Source of the DNA: DASZHJ01 sp035517495
Lineage (GTDB): Bacteria > Pseudomonadota > Alphaproteobacteria > ATCC43930 > CGMCC-115725
DNA length: 64,000 nucleotides
Direction: 5' to 3'
NCBI GenBank assembly: GCA_035517495.1
Contig: DATIYT010000071.1
Location: 196,413-260,412 of the forward strand
Below the pieces are notes generated by a model, which worked only from the letters and a program-made list of their open reading frames with translations, had not been told where the DNA came from and did not search any database. Made by a program: the position numbers and the translations under genes. Below, piece by piece: positions 1 to 8,467 of this stretch (position 1 is its first letter; every line of letters starts with the position of its first letter).

Positions 1-181
1 GATAGGCTAGTTGCCCCTCGAAGCTGCGCGCAGCCGCCATTTGTTCGCGCGTGAGTTCAGCGTCGAGGTGACGGCGATCCTGGCGCAGCCGCTCCGCGAA
101 TCCTTCGAGCTCTGCCAACCGACGACGGTGTTCATCGAGCCGCCAGCGATATAGGCGGATCAGGCTCTCGAGTGTTCTCAC
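1..181 (-). CDS. fliJ: Flagellar export chaperone FliJ, N-terminal part (runs off window)
   Basis: Sixty codons of a minus-strand gene are visible; the rest lies left of the window. The product begins VRTLESLIRLYRW and continues as a basic, Arg/Glu-rich, heptad-like helix, as expected for FliJ, the coiled-coil stalk of the flagellar type III export ATPase. The start is GTG (181-179); it overlaps the TGA of fliI in the pattern GTGA, so the two genes are translationally coupled. FliJ normally sits in the FliI hexamer, and the gene order fliI-fliJ is conserved. It should be transcribed with fliI from the CtrA-box promoter near 1575. Identification rests mainly on position and helix character, because FliJ sequences are poorly conserved. 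Confidence 0.8.
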   Translation of the reverse strand, partial: MRTLESLIRLYRWRLDEHRRRLAELEGFAERLRQDRRHLDAELTREQMAAARSFEGQLAY

Positions 182-1503
182 GGTTTCTGCTCATCGAGAA
201 TACGCTTCAATTCCGCGTAGCCTTCCGTCATCGGACCGCGTTCCTCGCGCGGCTGCGAAAGGAAGCGTTCGAGCGCCGGATAGTAGTGAATTGCCCGGTC
301 AACCTCGGGGTCGCTGCCCTTGCGGTAGGCGCCCAAGCGGATCAGCTCGGCCATGTTCTCGTACGCGGCGAGATATTGACGCGCCTGGCCCACAAGCCGG
401 TTTTCCTCGGCGTCATTGCAGGCCGGCATGGTGCGCGAGATCGAGCGCAGCACGTTGACCGCGGGATAACGGCCACGCTCGGCGATTGCGCGGTCGAGCA
501 TGATGTGACCGTCGAGAATTCCGCGCACGGCGTCCGAGATCGGCTCGTTGTGATCGTCGCCCTCGACGAGCACGGCGAACAACCCCGTGATGCTGCCCTC
601 ACCCGTGCCGGGCCCGGCGCGCTCCAGCAGCTTCGGCAACTCCGCAAATACCGTGGGCGTATAGCCCTTGCTGGTCGGCGGCTCTCCCGCGGAGAGCCCG
701 ATCTCACGCTGTGCCATCGCAAAGCGGGTGATGCTGTCGATCAGGCAAAGCACGTCCCGATCACGGTCGCGGAAATACTCGGCGATCGACAGGGTGAGGT
801 ATGCGGCTTGGCGTCGCATCAGCGGAGATTCATCCGAAGTCGCGACGACCACCACGCTGCGCTGCAGTCCCTCGGCACCGAGGTCGTCTTCGATGAATTC
901 CTGCACTTCGCGTCCGCGCTCGCCGATCAACCCGATCACCGTGCAATCGCTCTGGGTATAGCGCGCCAGCATCGACAGCAGGATGGACTTGCCCACGCCC
1001 GAGCCCGAAAAGATGCCCATGCGCTGTCCACGGCAGCAGCTCAAGAAGGTGTTGATGGAGCGCACGCCGAGATCGATCTTGCCCTGAACTCGGCGGCGCA
1101 GATGCGCCGGCGGCGGACGATTGCGGAGCGGATAGAGCTCGCCTCCGATCGGCAGCGGCCCCTTGCCATCGAGCGGCTCGCCCAACGCATTGACCACCCG
1201 TCCCAGCCACTGATCGGTGGGACGGATCGCCGGTATCGATGAGAGCACTTCGGCTTTACAGCCGAGACCAACTCCCTCCAGCGAGCCGAACGGCATCACC
1301 AATGCGCGGCCGCCCCTGAATCCCACGACCTCGCAGACCACTCGCCGCTGCTCGCGCGTCACCACCTCGCAGCGCCCGCCGACTGCGAGGCTCTGCGGCA
1401 CGCCGCCGATCTCGAGCAGGAGGCCCAATACTCCGGTGACGCGGCCATAACGATGATAATCCGGGATCTGGCGCAATTCTTGGAGAAGGTTCGTCAGACC
1501 CAC
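178..1503 (-). CDS. fliI: Flagellum-specific ATP synthase FliI
   Basis: FliI is the ATPase of the flagellar type III export apparatus at the cytoplasmic side of the basal body. The protein shows an F1-beta-like fold: Walker A GSGVGKS (about residues 167-173 from the chosen start), a Walker B-like DVLCLIDSITRFA, and the FliI/YscN signature segment KGYTPTVFAELPKLLERAG (19 residues). I chose the GTG at 1503 because GGAGG lies 7 bases upstream and it gives 441 residues, the usual FliI length in this group; an in-frame ATG at 1539 (453 aa) and the longer open frame to 1698 lack a comparable ribosome-binding site. It overlaps fliJ downstream. A perfect CtrA box (1575-1589) lies 72-86 bases upstream of the start. 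Confidence 0.95.
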   Translation of the reverse strand: MGLTNLLQELRQIPDYHRYGRVTGVLGLLLEIGGVPQSLAVGGRCEVVTREQRRVVCEVVGFRGGRALVMPFGSLEGVGLGCKAEVLSSIPAIRPTDQWLGRVVNALGEPLDGKGPLPIGGELYPLRNRPPPAHLRRRVQGKIDLGVRSINTFLSCCRGQRMGIFSGSGVGKSILLSMLARYTQSDCTVIGLIGERGREVQEFIEDDLGAEGLQRSVVVVATSDESPLMRRQAAYLTLSIAEYFRDRDRDVLCLIDSITRFAMAQREIGLSAGEPPTSKGYTPTVFAELPKLLERAGPGTGEGSITGLFAVLVEGDDHNEPISDAVRGILDGHIMLDRAIAERGRYPAVNVLRSISRTMPACNDAEENRLVGQARQYLAAYENMAELIRLGAYRKGSDPEVDRAIHYYPALERFLSQPREERGPMTEGYAELKRILDEQKP

Positions 1504-1574
1504 GACAGCGCCTCCACAACATCTGCGGGCAGCAACCATGTCAGCCCGGAGAGTCGGATCATGGCAGCGTCTCT

Positions 1575-1589
1575 TTAAGACCCGGTTAA
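1575..1589 (-). promoter_or_regulatory. CtrA box upstream of fliI-fliJ
   Basis: TTAAGACCCGGTTAA matches the CtrA consensus TTAA-N7-TTAA exactly. It lies upstream of fliI, divergent from ctrA. CtrA control of early flagellar genes is established in Caulobacter and many Hyphomicrobiales; its use here is inferred. Confidence 0.75.
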
Positions 1590-1762
1590 ATCCCGGAGTT
1601 GATAGGTTTTTCCACAATGGCGATTCACTGGCCGGACTTGCCCTATACGCCGGTTGGGTGTAGTTAGGATTCCCAGTTGGTTGCCGGGATAGGCCCAAAA
1701 TCGGCGTAGCGAGAGTTCACTAGCTCATTCCTCGTGTCCCGAGGCGGTCAACGCCCCGGCGG

Positions 1763-1777
1763 TTAACGTCTTGTTAA
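1763..1777 (+). promoter_or_regulatory. CtrA box upstream of ctrA (autoregulation)
   Basis: TTAACGTCTTGTTAA is an exact TTAA-N7-TTAA box, ending 86 bases before the ctrA start codon. CtrA autoregulation is known in Caulobacter. The site lies in the 360-base divergent region between fliI and ctrA, which thus has one box facing each gene. Confidence 0.75.
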
Positions 1778-1862
1778 TCCTCATCGGTAAGAATGCTTAA
1801 TCCCTGACGCTATACGAATAAGAGGAATAAGAGGGGAACGGCGTCGAAACGCGGAGGGCACT

Positions 1863-2564
1863 ATGCGGGTTCTTCTCGTCGAGGACGATTCGGCGACCGC
1901 CGCTAGCATCGAGATGATGCTGCGGGCAGAGAATTTCATCGTCGACACCACCGACCTCGGAGAGGACGGACTGGAGATCGGCAAGCTCTACGACTACGAC
2001 ATCATCATTCTCGATCTTATGTTGCCGGACATAGACGGCTACGAAGTGCTGCGCCGTCTCAGGGCGGCCCGCGTGCGCACGCCGATCCTGATCCTCTCCG
2101 GACTCAGCGAACTCGACCATAAGATCAAGGGGTTGGGCTTCGGTGCCGACGACTTCCTGACCAAGCCGTTTGACCGCCGCGAGCTGATCGCGCGCATACA
2201 GGCGATCGTCCGGCGTGCCAAGGGGCATTCGGAATCGGTGATCCGCACCGGCAAGCTGGTGGTCAATTTGGACAGCCGCACGGTCGAGGTCGAAGGCGTG
2301 CCACTGCGCCTCACCGGCAAGGAGTACGGAATTCTGGAGCTGTTGAGCTTGCGCAAAGGCACCACGCTCACCAAGGAGATGTTCCTCAACCATCTCTATG
2401 GCGGCATGGACGAGCCCGAGCTGAAGATCATCGACGTGTTCATCTGCAAGCTGCGCAAGAAGCTTGCGAACGCCTCCAACGGCAAGAACTACATCGAAAC
2501 CGTCTGGGGCCGCGGCTATGTGCTGCGCGAGCCTTCCGACGACGAGGCGCGAATTCCAGCATGA
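1863..2564 (+). CDS. ctrA: Cell-cycle / motility response regulator CtrA
   Basis: CtrA is an OmpR-type DNA-binding response regulator: N-terminal receiver (residues 1-120) with acidic pocket EDD (7-9), phosphoacceptor Asp51 in IILDLMLPD and conserved Lys in TKPFD, then a winged-helix domain ending WGRGYVLREP. The 233 aa length and the strongly conserved helix text (LTGKEYGILELLSLRKG) are typical of rhizobial CtrA. The ATG follows GGAGGG. It receives phosphate from CckA through ChpT; chpT lies 6 kb away in the same cluster. An exact CtrA box upstream indicates autoregulation, and a strong hairpin follows the gene (2601-2626). In Hyphomicrobiales it controls cell-cycle and envelope genes or, in some members, mostly motility. 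Confidence 0.97.
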   Translation: MRVLLVEDDSATAASIEMMLRAENFIVDTTDLGEDGLEIGKLYDYDIIILDLMLPDIDGYEVLRRLRAARVRTPILILSGLSELDHKIKGLGFGADDFLTKPFDRRELIARIQAIVRRAKGHSESVIRTGKLVVNLDSRTVEVEGVPLRLTGKEYGILELLSLRKGTTLTKEMFLNHLYGGMDEPELKIIDVFICKLRKKLANASNGKNYIETVWGRGYVLREPSDDEARIPA

Positions 2565-2600
2565 TGCGGCGGACCTGAGGCCTTTCTGACGGTCCAAATG

Positions 2601-2626
2601 AAAACCCCGCCTTACGGCGGGGTTTT
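2601..2626. terminator. Bidirectional intrinsic terminator between ctrA and cheR
   Basis: AAAACCCCGCC-TTAC-GGCGGGGTTTT is a perfect 11-bp stem with a 4-base loop and A/T tracts on both sides, placed between the convergent 3' ends of ctrA (+) and cheR (-). Confidence 0.9.
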
Positions 2627-2657
2627 GCTTGAGTCGGGCGCCTCTTCGAAGGCGAAA

Positions 2658-3542
2658 TCAGCGCAAGCCACCCGCCACGGCCGCGCGCGAAGCCGCAAAA
2701 TCAATGACGTTACCCGGTGGCTTCGCGAGCGTCCGGTGGGGAGCATAAAGCCCGCGCTTGTCGGCGACCGGTTTGAACGAATTGGTCAATCCGACCACCG
2801 TCTCCGCCGCGCCGAGTGAAAGATAGCCGTCGGGCGCGATGATTTGCGCGATTCGATCGAGCACGTCGATCTTGGTCTGGTTGTCGAAATAGATCAGCAC
2901 GTTGCGGCAGAACACGGCGTCGAATTTGCCGAGCGGCGAAAGATCCTGCAACAGATTGTGCTTCTTGAACTGCACCATGCTGCGCAATTCCGGCCTGACC
3001 TGCCATAGTTCGCCGACTTGCGTGAAATATTTGACCAGCATCAGGATGGGTAGCCCGCGCTGCACTTCGAATTGGCTGTAGATTCCGCTCTTGGCCTTTT
3101 CCAGCGCTTCGCTCGAAATATCGGTGGCGACGAGTTCCACCTGCCAACCCGCGAGCATCCTGCCCATTTCCTTCAAGCAAATGGCCAGCGTGTAAGGCTC
3201 CTGCCCAGTTGCGGCCGCCGCGCACCAGATCCGGATTTTGCGCTCGCGCGCCCGCGCTGCCATCAGTCTCGCCATGATGGTTTCGCGGAAATGATCGAAT
3301 GGAATCCTGTCGCGAAAGAAAAATGTCTCGTTGGTCGTCATCGCCTCGACGACTTCGACGGTCAGCGTCTCGGCGTCGCCGTTCTTCAGTTTGGTGACGA
3401 GCGTTGCAAGGTCGCTGAACCCGGCCTTGCGCGCGACCGGCAACAGCCGACTCTCGATCAGGTAATGCTTGTCGGCCCCCAGCACGAGACCCGAGCGCGC
3501 CTTCAGCAGATTGCGCAAAAAATCATAATCCACGGGGGTCAT
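2658..3542 (-). CDS. cheR: Chemotaxis protein methyltransferase CheR
   Basis: CheR transfers methyl groups from S-adenosylmethionine to glutamates of chemoreceptors. The 294 aa product has the N-terminal helical CheR domain (DYDFLRNLLKARSGLVL), the TTNETFFFRD segment, the SAM-binding region IWCAAAATGQEPYTLAI and the FDAVFCRNVLIYF motif. The ATG at 3542 overlaps the TGA of cheB (ATGA), so it is the last gene of the cheA-W-Y-B-R operon. The open frame continues upstream inside cheB, but the coupled ATG and the domain start fit best. The classical glycines of SAM motif I are partly replaced, as is usual in CheR. Confidence 0.95.
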   Translation of the reverse strand: MTPVDYDFLRNLLKARSGLVLGADKHYLIESRLLPVARKAGFSDLATLVTKLKNGDAETLTVEVVEAMTTNETFFFRDRIPFDHFRETIMARLMAARARERKIRIWCAAAATGQEPYTLAICLKEMGRMLAGWQVELVATDISSEALEKAKSGIYSQFEVQRGLPILMLVKYFTQVGELWQVRPELRSMVQFKKHNLLQDLSPLGKFDAVFCRNVLIYFDNQTKIDVLDRIAQIIAPDGYLSLGAAETVVGLTNSFKPVADKRGLYAPHRTLAKPPGNVIDFAASRAAVAGGLR

Positions 3543-4726
3543 GGCCGCCCCCCTTGCAGCAATTGCACGGCGGTGGGCGCCATCTGGTCGAGCGCCAGGA
3601 CAGCCGAGCACAGGCCGGCCTCCGCTACGGCTCCGGGCATTCCCCAGATCACGCTGGTTGCCTCGTCCTGCGCGATCACGCTGCCGCCGGACGCCACGAT
3701 ATCGGCCGCGCCGCGAGCGCCGTCCCTCCCCATACCGGTCAGGACGAGCGCCAGATTCCAGGAACCCCACACTTCGGCTGCCGACGCGAACAGCGGATCG
3801 ACCGCCGGCTTGCAGAAATTGATCGGCGGCCCGTCGTCGAGCACGACCACGGCCGAACCCGAGCGCCGCGCGACCCGCATGTGCCGGCCACCGGGCGCGA
3901 GATAGATCGTACCGGTCAGCACAGGCTCGCCGTTCACGGCCTCGTGCACGGGCCGACCGCAGCTGCGCGACAGGTGCTCGGCGAGAATGATTGTGAACGT
4001 CGGCGGCATATGCTGCGTGATCAAGATCGGCACGTTTTCCGCCACTCCGTTCAGCTTTGGCAGAATTTCCATGAGCGCCTGAGGTCCGCCGGTCGAAGCG
4101 CCGATCAACAGCACCCGCGGTGTCACGGCGGGGAACGGTCGGAGCATGATTTGCGTCTGCGATCCGCCGTTCGACGTGATCCGCGTCTTGTTGTGCTTTG
4201 GCGCGTTATTGGCGGTCATCACGCGCGATGCCGGCGTCGCCTCGTTCGGTGTCGGCACGGCATGCGCGTGCGCAGTGCGCCGGCTGCCCAGGGCACGAAT
4301 CTTTTCGATCAGATCGCGCTGGAAATTCGCCGAGGTCATGATGCCGCCCTCGTTTTCAGGTTTCGGGATATAGTCGAGGGCACCGAGTGAAAGCGCCTTT
4401 AGGCTTATCTCCGCGTTATGACGCGTGAGCGACGAAGCCATGATTACGACGAGATCGCGTTTCTTTTCGAGCAATATCGGCAGCGTCGAAATGCCGTCGA
4501 GCTCCGGCATGTCGATATCGAGGACGACAACATCGGGATTCACGCGATCGAATTCATTGACCGCTTCGCGGCCGTTGCGGAGAACCGCAGCTATTTCAAG
4601 ATCCGGCGTCTCCGTCACCCAGCGCGCGACCAGGCTCCGCACGACGATCGCGTCGTCCACCACCATGACCCGAATCGGAGCCGGCGTGGAACCACGCGCA
4701 ACAGACAAAGCCGGTGAAACGTTCAT
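3539..4726 (-). CDS. cheB: Chemotaxis response regulator protein-glutamate methylesterase CheB
   Basis: CheB removes methyl groups from (and deamidates) chemoreceptors when phosphorylated by CheA. It has an N-terminal receiver (VMVVDDAIVVRSL, phosphoacceptor in VVVLDIDMPELDG), a linker rich in Thr/Ala/Asn, and the C-terminal methylesterase domain with the catalytic Ser in IGASTGGPQAL, His in ITQHMPP and Asp in LTGMGRDGARGA. I use the ATG at 4726; a GTG directly before it (4729) is equally possible, and neither has a clear ribosome-binding site. It sits between cheY and cheR and overlaps cheR by four bases. Confidence 0.95.
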   Translation of the reverse strand: MNVSPALSVARGSTPAPIRVMVVDDAIVVRSLVARWVTETPDLEIAAVLRNGREAVNEFDRVNPDVVVLDIDMPELDGISTLPILLEKKRDLVVIMASSLTRHNAEISLKALSLGALDYIPKPENEGGIMTSANFQRDLIEKIRALGSRRTAHAHAVPTPNEATPASRVMTANNAPKHNKTRITSNGGSQTQIMLRPFPAVTPRVLLIGASTGGPQALMEILPKLNGVAENVPILITQHMPPTFTIILAEHLSRSCGRPVHEAVNGEPVLTGTIYLAPGGRHMRVARRSGSAVVVLDDGPPINFCKPAVDPLFASAAEVWGSWNLALVLTGMGRDGARGAADIVASGGSVIAQDEATSVIWGMPGAVAEAGLCSAVLALDQMAPTAVQLLQGGRP

Positions 4727-4774
4727 CACGACGCGATACCAAATGAGCGCGGTGGAACAAGAAAACCGCCGGGT

Positions 4775-5140
4775 TCAGATCAGCCCGACTTCCTGGAATT
4801 TCGCCTCGACGATCTCCTTGTCGAACGGCTTCATGATGTATTCGTTGGCGCCGGCATGAAGGGCACGCGCGATGTGAGCCACGTCGTTTTCCGTGGTGCA
4901 GAACACGACCTTCGGACGGTCGCCGCCGGGCAAACGGCGCAACGCCTTCAGGAACTCGTAGCCGTCCATCTTCGGCATGTTCCAATCGAGCAGCACGCCA
5001 TCCGGCAGCTCGCGCTGACACGCGCCGAGCGCCTGTTCGCCGTCCTCGGCCTCGATAATCTGGAAATCCAACCCTTCGAGAATTCGCCGCGCCACTTTGC
5101 GAATGACGCTCGAATCATCAACCACCAAACACGTTTTCAT
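4775..5140 (-). CDS. cheY: Chemotaxis response regulator CheY
   Basis: A stand-alone receiver of 121 residues beginning MKTCLVVDDSSVIRKVARR, with acidic residues Asp8/Asp9, phosphoacceptor Asp52 (LLDWNMPKMDG), a conserved Thr after VVFCT and Lys in IMKPFDKE. Phospho-CheY binds the flagellar switch. The open frame extends 49 codons upstream without domain content, so the ATG at 5140, preceded by GAGG, is the start. It lies 34 bases after cheW and 48 before cheB in one operon. Confidence 0.95.
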   Translation of the reverse strand: MKTCLVVDDSSVIRKVARRILEGLDFQIIEAEDGEQALGACQRELPDGVLLDWNMPKMDGYEFLKALRRLPGGDRPKVVFCTTENDVAHIARALHAGANEYIMKPFDKEIVEAKFQEVGLI

Positions 5141-5174
5141 AACGACCTCACTTCCGTTCCGCGTAAAAACTGCC

Positions 5175-5645
5175 TCACGCGGCGAGGCTCTCCGGGGACA
5201 TATCGAAAATGCGATCGACGTCCAGCACCACGAGAAGCTGACCGTCCAGCCGATACACACCCGCTGTGACTTCTGCGAGCCGCGCATCGATGTTGGCGGG
5301 TTTTGCCTCGCAAAGATCCTTCGCGAGCTTCATCACCTCACCCACTGCATCGACCAACAAACCGTAGGACTCGCCCTTGAGCTCGATGCCGACCGCGATC
5401 GCCGGAACTTTGTCTTGCCGCGCCGGCAGACCGAGCCGGCAGCGCATATCGATGGCCGTGACGATGCGGCCGCGCAGATTGAGTACGCCCGCGATCTGCG
5501 GAGGCGCCAACGGTACCCGCGTCAAACGATCCGGCACGAACACGTCTTGCACGCGCGAAATCGGCAGACCGAACAGCTGATCGTCAAGCGTCACGGTGAC
5601 GTATTCCACATAACCCGCATCAGAATTGTTTTTGCTCGTTGCCAT
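5175..5645 (-). CDS. cheW: Chemotaxis coupling protein CheW
   Basis: A 156-residue single-domain CheW, the scaffold linking chemoreceptors to the kinase CheA. The two SH3-like lobes are recognisable from YVTVTLDDQLFGLPISRVQDV, VPLAPPQIAGVLNLRGRIV and the ending LDGQLLVVLDVDRIF. It follows cheA by only 9 bases and precedes cheY, the conserved cheA-W-Y-B-R order. The start ATG at 5645 is clear. Confidence 0.95.
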   Translation of the reverse strand: MATSKNNSDAGYVEYVTVTLDDQLFGLPISRVQDVFVPDRLTRVPLAPPQIAGVLNLRGRIVTAIDMRCRLGLPARQDKVPAIAVGIELKGESYGLLVDAVGEVMKLAKDLCEAKPANIDARLAEVTAGVYRLDGQLLVVLDVDRIFDMSPESLAA

Positions 5646-5654
5646 GGCGATCCT

Positions 5655-8315
5655 CTACGCTGCTTGATGCAGGTCGGTGGCCTGCTCCTTGAGCGCAGCA
5701 ACAAGACTCTGGCGATCAAACTTGGCGACGAAATCGTGGAACCCGACCTGCCTTCCGCGCTCGATGGCCTCCGGCGAGCCATAAGCCGACAAGGCAATGA
5801 TCGGCATCTCGGCCCAGCGCGGTTCCTTGCGCACGGCTTCGGCGAGTGAAAACCCATCCATGCCCGGCATGTCGAGGTCGGTGACCAGGACGTCGAACCG
5901 CCGGCCGCTGCGCATCAGCGCCAGCGCTTCCTGGCCGCTGGAGACCGCCGTAACCGCATAACCAGAGGCCCTCAGCACCGGCGTCAGCATGTTGCGGAAG
6001 AACGCTGAGTCATCGACAAACAGCAGCGATTGCGACGCGCTGGAGATTTTTTTCTCCTTGCGTCGGAACCAGTCCTCGAAGGCAAGCGGCAAATAATGAC
6101 CGATGTCGATGATTTCCGTCGCCTGGCCGCGCACCACGGCTGAGCCGACAACGCCCGGACGTTCACTCGCAATTTCGATATTGAGCCGGTCGTCGACGAT
6201 ATCCACGATCTCGTCGACGACGAGCCCCATCGAATGGATCGAATCGGAGAACACCAGGAGCGGCTGCGTTGTCTGGCCGGGCTTGACTTGAACCTCATCG
6301 TTGACGCGCACGAGCGGCATCAGATGACCGCGGTATTGCACCATATAGCGTCCATTCGAGATCTCGATCTTGCTGCAATCGATCTCCTCGAGCCTGGTGA
6401 CAAGCGACAACGGCACGGCCTTGAGTTCCTGCGAGCCGGCACGGAACATGAGCAACGACGTGAGGTTGCCGGTTTCCCCGGCAGCCGTTGCGGCCGCCTG
6501 ATCGTCATGGCGCATCGCCTCGGTCGCCGCCATGGCGGCACCGATCGCCTGTGCCGCGCCATTCGGATCGATGATCATGATCACCGAGCCGTCACCCAGG
6601 ATCGTATTGCCCGAGAACATGCCGATGTGGCGCAGCTTCGTGGCCATCGGCTTGACCACGATTTCCTCGGTATGGAACACGCAGTCGACGATGATGCCGA
6701 ACGTCTGGGGTCCGACCTGAGTGACGACAATAAATCCCTTATCCGGCACGGACTGGCCGTCGTCGATTTTGAGCAGCGACTTCAGACTGACCAGCGGCAG
6801 CAGCTTGTTGCGCAGCCGCAGCACGGCGGCATCCTTGATGCGCTCGATGCGGTGTTCCGATTTCGCGTGCACCCGCACCAACTCCTCGACGGCGATCTGC
6901 GGGATTGCAAAACGCTGATCGCCGACTTGCACGATGAGCGCCGAGATGATTGCGAGCGTGAGCGGAATCTTGATCGTGAAGCTCGACCCCTCGCCATAGA
7001 CGGACTTCACGTCGATACTGCCGCCGATCTGATCGATGTTGGTGCGCACGACATCCATGCCGACGCCGCGGCCGGATACGCTTGTCACCTTGTCGGCGGT
7101 GGAAAATCCGGGCGCGAAGATGAACTCGTGGATCCGCGACTCCGACAATTTTTCGGTTTCGGCCTCGGTGACCAAACCGGCCGCGACCGCCTTCGCCTTG
7201 ATCTTCGCCGTATGGAGCCCTCGGCCATTGTCGGCAATGGCGATGACGATGTGCCCGCCCTCATGGTAGGCCGTGAGCCGGATCGTACCTTTGGCTGGCT
7301 TGCCGGCGGCGATGCGTTCGGTTGGCGACTCCAAGCCATGGTCTGCGGAATTGCGCACCATATGCGAGAGCGGATCCTTGATTCGCTCCAGCACCTGGCG
7401 ATCGAGTTCCGTATCGGCGCCGTGCATTTCAAGCTCGATTTCCTTGCCGAGATCGGTGGCCAGATCGCGCACGATACGCGGCAGCTTCTGCCAAGCGTTG
7501 CCGATCGGCTGCATACGCGTCTTCATCACGCCCTCCTGCAGCTCAGCCGTGACGCTGGACAGCCGCTGCAGCGGCACCTTGAATTCCGAATCCTCCTGTC
7601 GGCGCACCAGGTCGAGCAGCTGATTGCGCGTCAGCACCAGCTCCGACACCATGGTCATCAGATTTTCGAGCGTATCGATATTGACGCGGATTGAGTGATT
7701 GGCGACGTTGCCCTTGCCGTCGTTCTTGTCGTCGTTATCCTTTTCGTGCGGCATCTGATCCGGCGCGGGCTTCGAAGGCGCGATGGGCTTGACCGGAGCC
7801 GGGCCGGGTGCCGCGCGAAACGCGCGCTCGAGTTCATCAAGCGAGACTTCACCGGGTCGCAGCGGCCGCTCAAGCACCTGGGACACCAACGTTCCGACGG
7901 CTTTGCTCGGTATCGCCGAAGGCGGACTATTCTTGACGGTGCCTTGCACCGCCATCGACTCAAGTTTGCCGATCAGATCGTCGTCGGTTCCGTTCGGCTC
8001 GCGTTCATGCTGCTCAAGTTCGGCAAGCAGCTCCTTCACACGATCGATCGTGAACAGCACGAGCGTGACCGCTTCTTCGGTCACCGGCATGCCATCGCGG
8101 AATTTTCCCATCAGGGTTTCGGCGGCGTGCGCCAGCGCGGCTAACCGCGGCAGGCCGAGGAAGCCGCAAGTCCCCTTGATCGTGTGGACGAGGCGGAAAA
8201 TGTTGTCGAGAATTTTGGCGTTGTTGGGTTCCTGCTCGAAACGCACCAGCTCGACATCGACGGTGTCGAGGCTCTCGTTCGTTTCGGTGAGGAATTCCTG
8301 CAGCAAATCATCCAT
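5655..8315 (-). CDS. cheA: Hybrid chemotaxis histidine kinase CheA with C-terminal receiver
   Basis: An 886-residue CheA that autophosphorylates and passes phosphate to CheY/CheB. Order of domains: HPt with phosphorylated His44 (LVHTIKGTCGF), linker, P3 dimerisation helices (about 205-275), HATPase with N box HMVRNSADHG and G1 box DNGRGL, a P5/CheW domain (about 455-590), a second CheW-like domain (about 620-750: LLMFRAGSQELKAVPLSLV through EIIDIGHYLPLAFEDWF) and a terminal receiver (about 765-886; LLFVDDSAFFRN, VLVTDLDMPGMDG). Usual CheA lacks the second CheW-like module and the receiver; hybrid CheA proteins of this kind are known in alphaproteobacteria, where the receiver may act as a phosphate sink. 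A CtrA box lies 113 bases upstream. No chemoreceptor gene is in the window. Confidence 0.95.
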   Translation of the reverse strand: MDDLLQEFLTETNESLDTVDVELVRFEQEPNNAKILDNIFRLVHTIKGTCGFLGLPRLAALAHAAETLMGKFRDGMPVTEEAVTLVLFTIDRVKELLAELEQHEREPNGTDDDLIGKLESMAVQGTVKNSPPSAIPSKAVGTLVSQVLERPLRPGEVSLDELERAFRAAPGPAPVKPIAPSKPAPDQMPHEKDNDDKNDGKGNVANHSIRVNIDTLENLMTMVSELVLTRNQLLDLVRRQEDSEFKVPLQRLSSVTAELQEGVMKTRMQPIGNAWQKLPRIVRDLATDLGKEIELEMHGADTELDRQVLERIKDPLSHMVRNSADHGLESPTERIAAGKPAKGTIRLTAYHEGGHIVIAIADNGRGLHTAKIKAKAVAAGLVTEAETEKLSESRIHEFIFAPGFSTADKVTSVSGRGVGMDVVRTNIDQIGGSIDVKSVYGEGSSFTIKIPLTLAIISALIVQVGDQRFAIPQIAVEELVRVHAKSEHRIERIKDAAVLRLRNKLLPLVSLKSLLKIDDGQSVPDKGFIVVTQVGPQTFGIIVDCVFHTEEIVVKPMATKLRHIGMFSGNTILGDGSVIMIIDPNGAAQAIGAAMAATEAMRHDDQAAATAAGETGNLTSLLMFRAGSQELKAVPLSLVTRLEEIDCSKIEISNGRYMVQYRGHLMPLVRVNDEVQVKPGQTTQPLLVFSDSIHSMGLVVDEIVDIVDDRLNIEIASERPGVVGSAVVRGQATEIIDIGHYLPLAFEDWFRRKEKKISSASQSLLFVDDSAFFRNMLTPVLRASGYAVTAVSSGQEALALMRSGRRFDVLVTDLDMPGMDGFSLAEAVRKEPRWAEMPIIALSAYGSPEAIERGRQVGFHDFVAKFDRQSLVAALKEQATDLHQAA

Positions 8316-8427
8316 GACAACGCCTTCGTCGACAGGCGCCGACCGACGAACCGGCCCCTATCGGGAGGGCCAGTGTGTTGGAAAAGGCTTTAAGTTTGGT
8401 TGCGCGCACGCTGCGCAGCGTGCGTCA

Positions 8428-8442
8428 TTAATGCTTTGTTAA
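8428..8442 (-). promoter_or_regulatory. CtrA box upstream of the che operon
   Basis: TTAATGCTTTGTTAA matches TTAA-N7-TTAA exactly, 113-127 bases upstream of the cheA start in the 150-base chpT-cheA gap. It suggests that the cheAWYBR operon has its own CtrA-responsive promoter rather than only reading through from chpT. Confidence 0.7.
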
Positions 8443-8467
8443 GAACTTCGGCGGGGCTGCGAAACCG

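Noticed and set aside
6234..7694. Plus-strand 486-codon frame opposite cheA
   Set aside because: Shadow of cheA; no recognisable domain.
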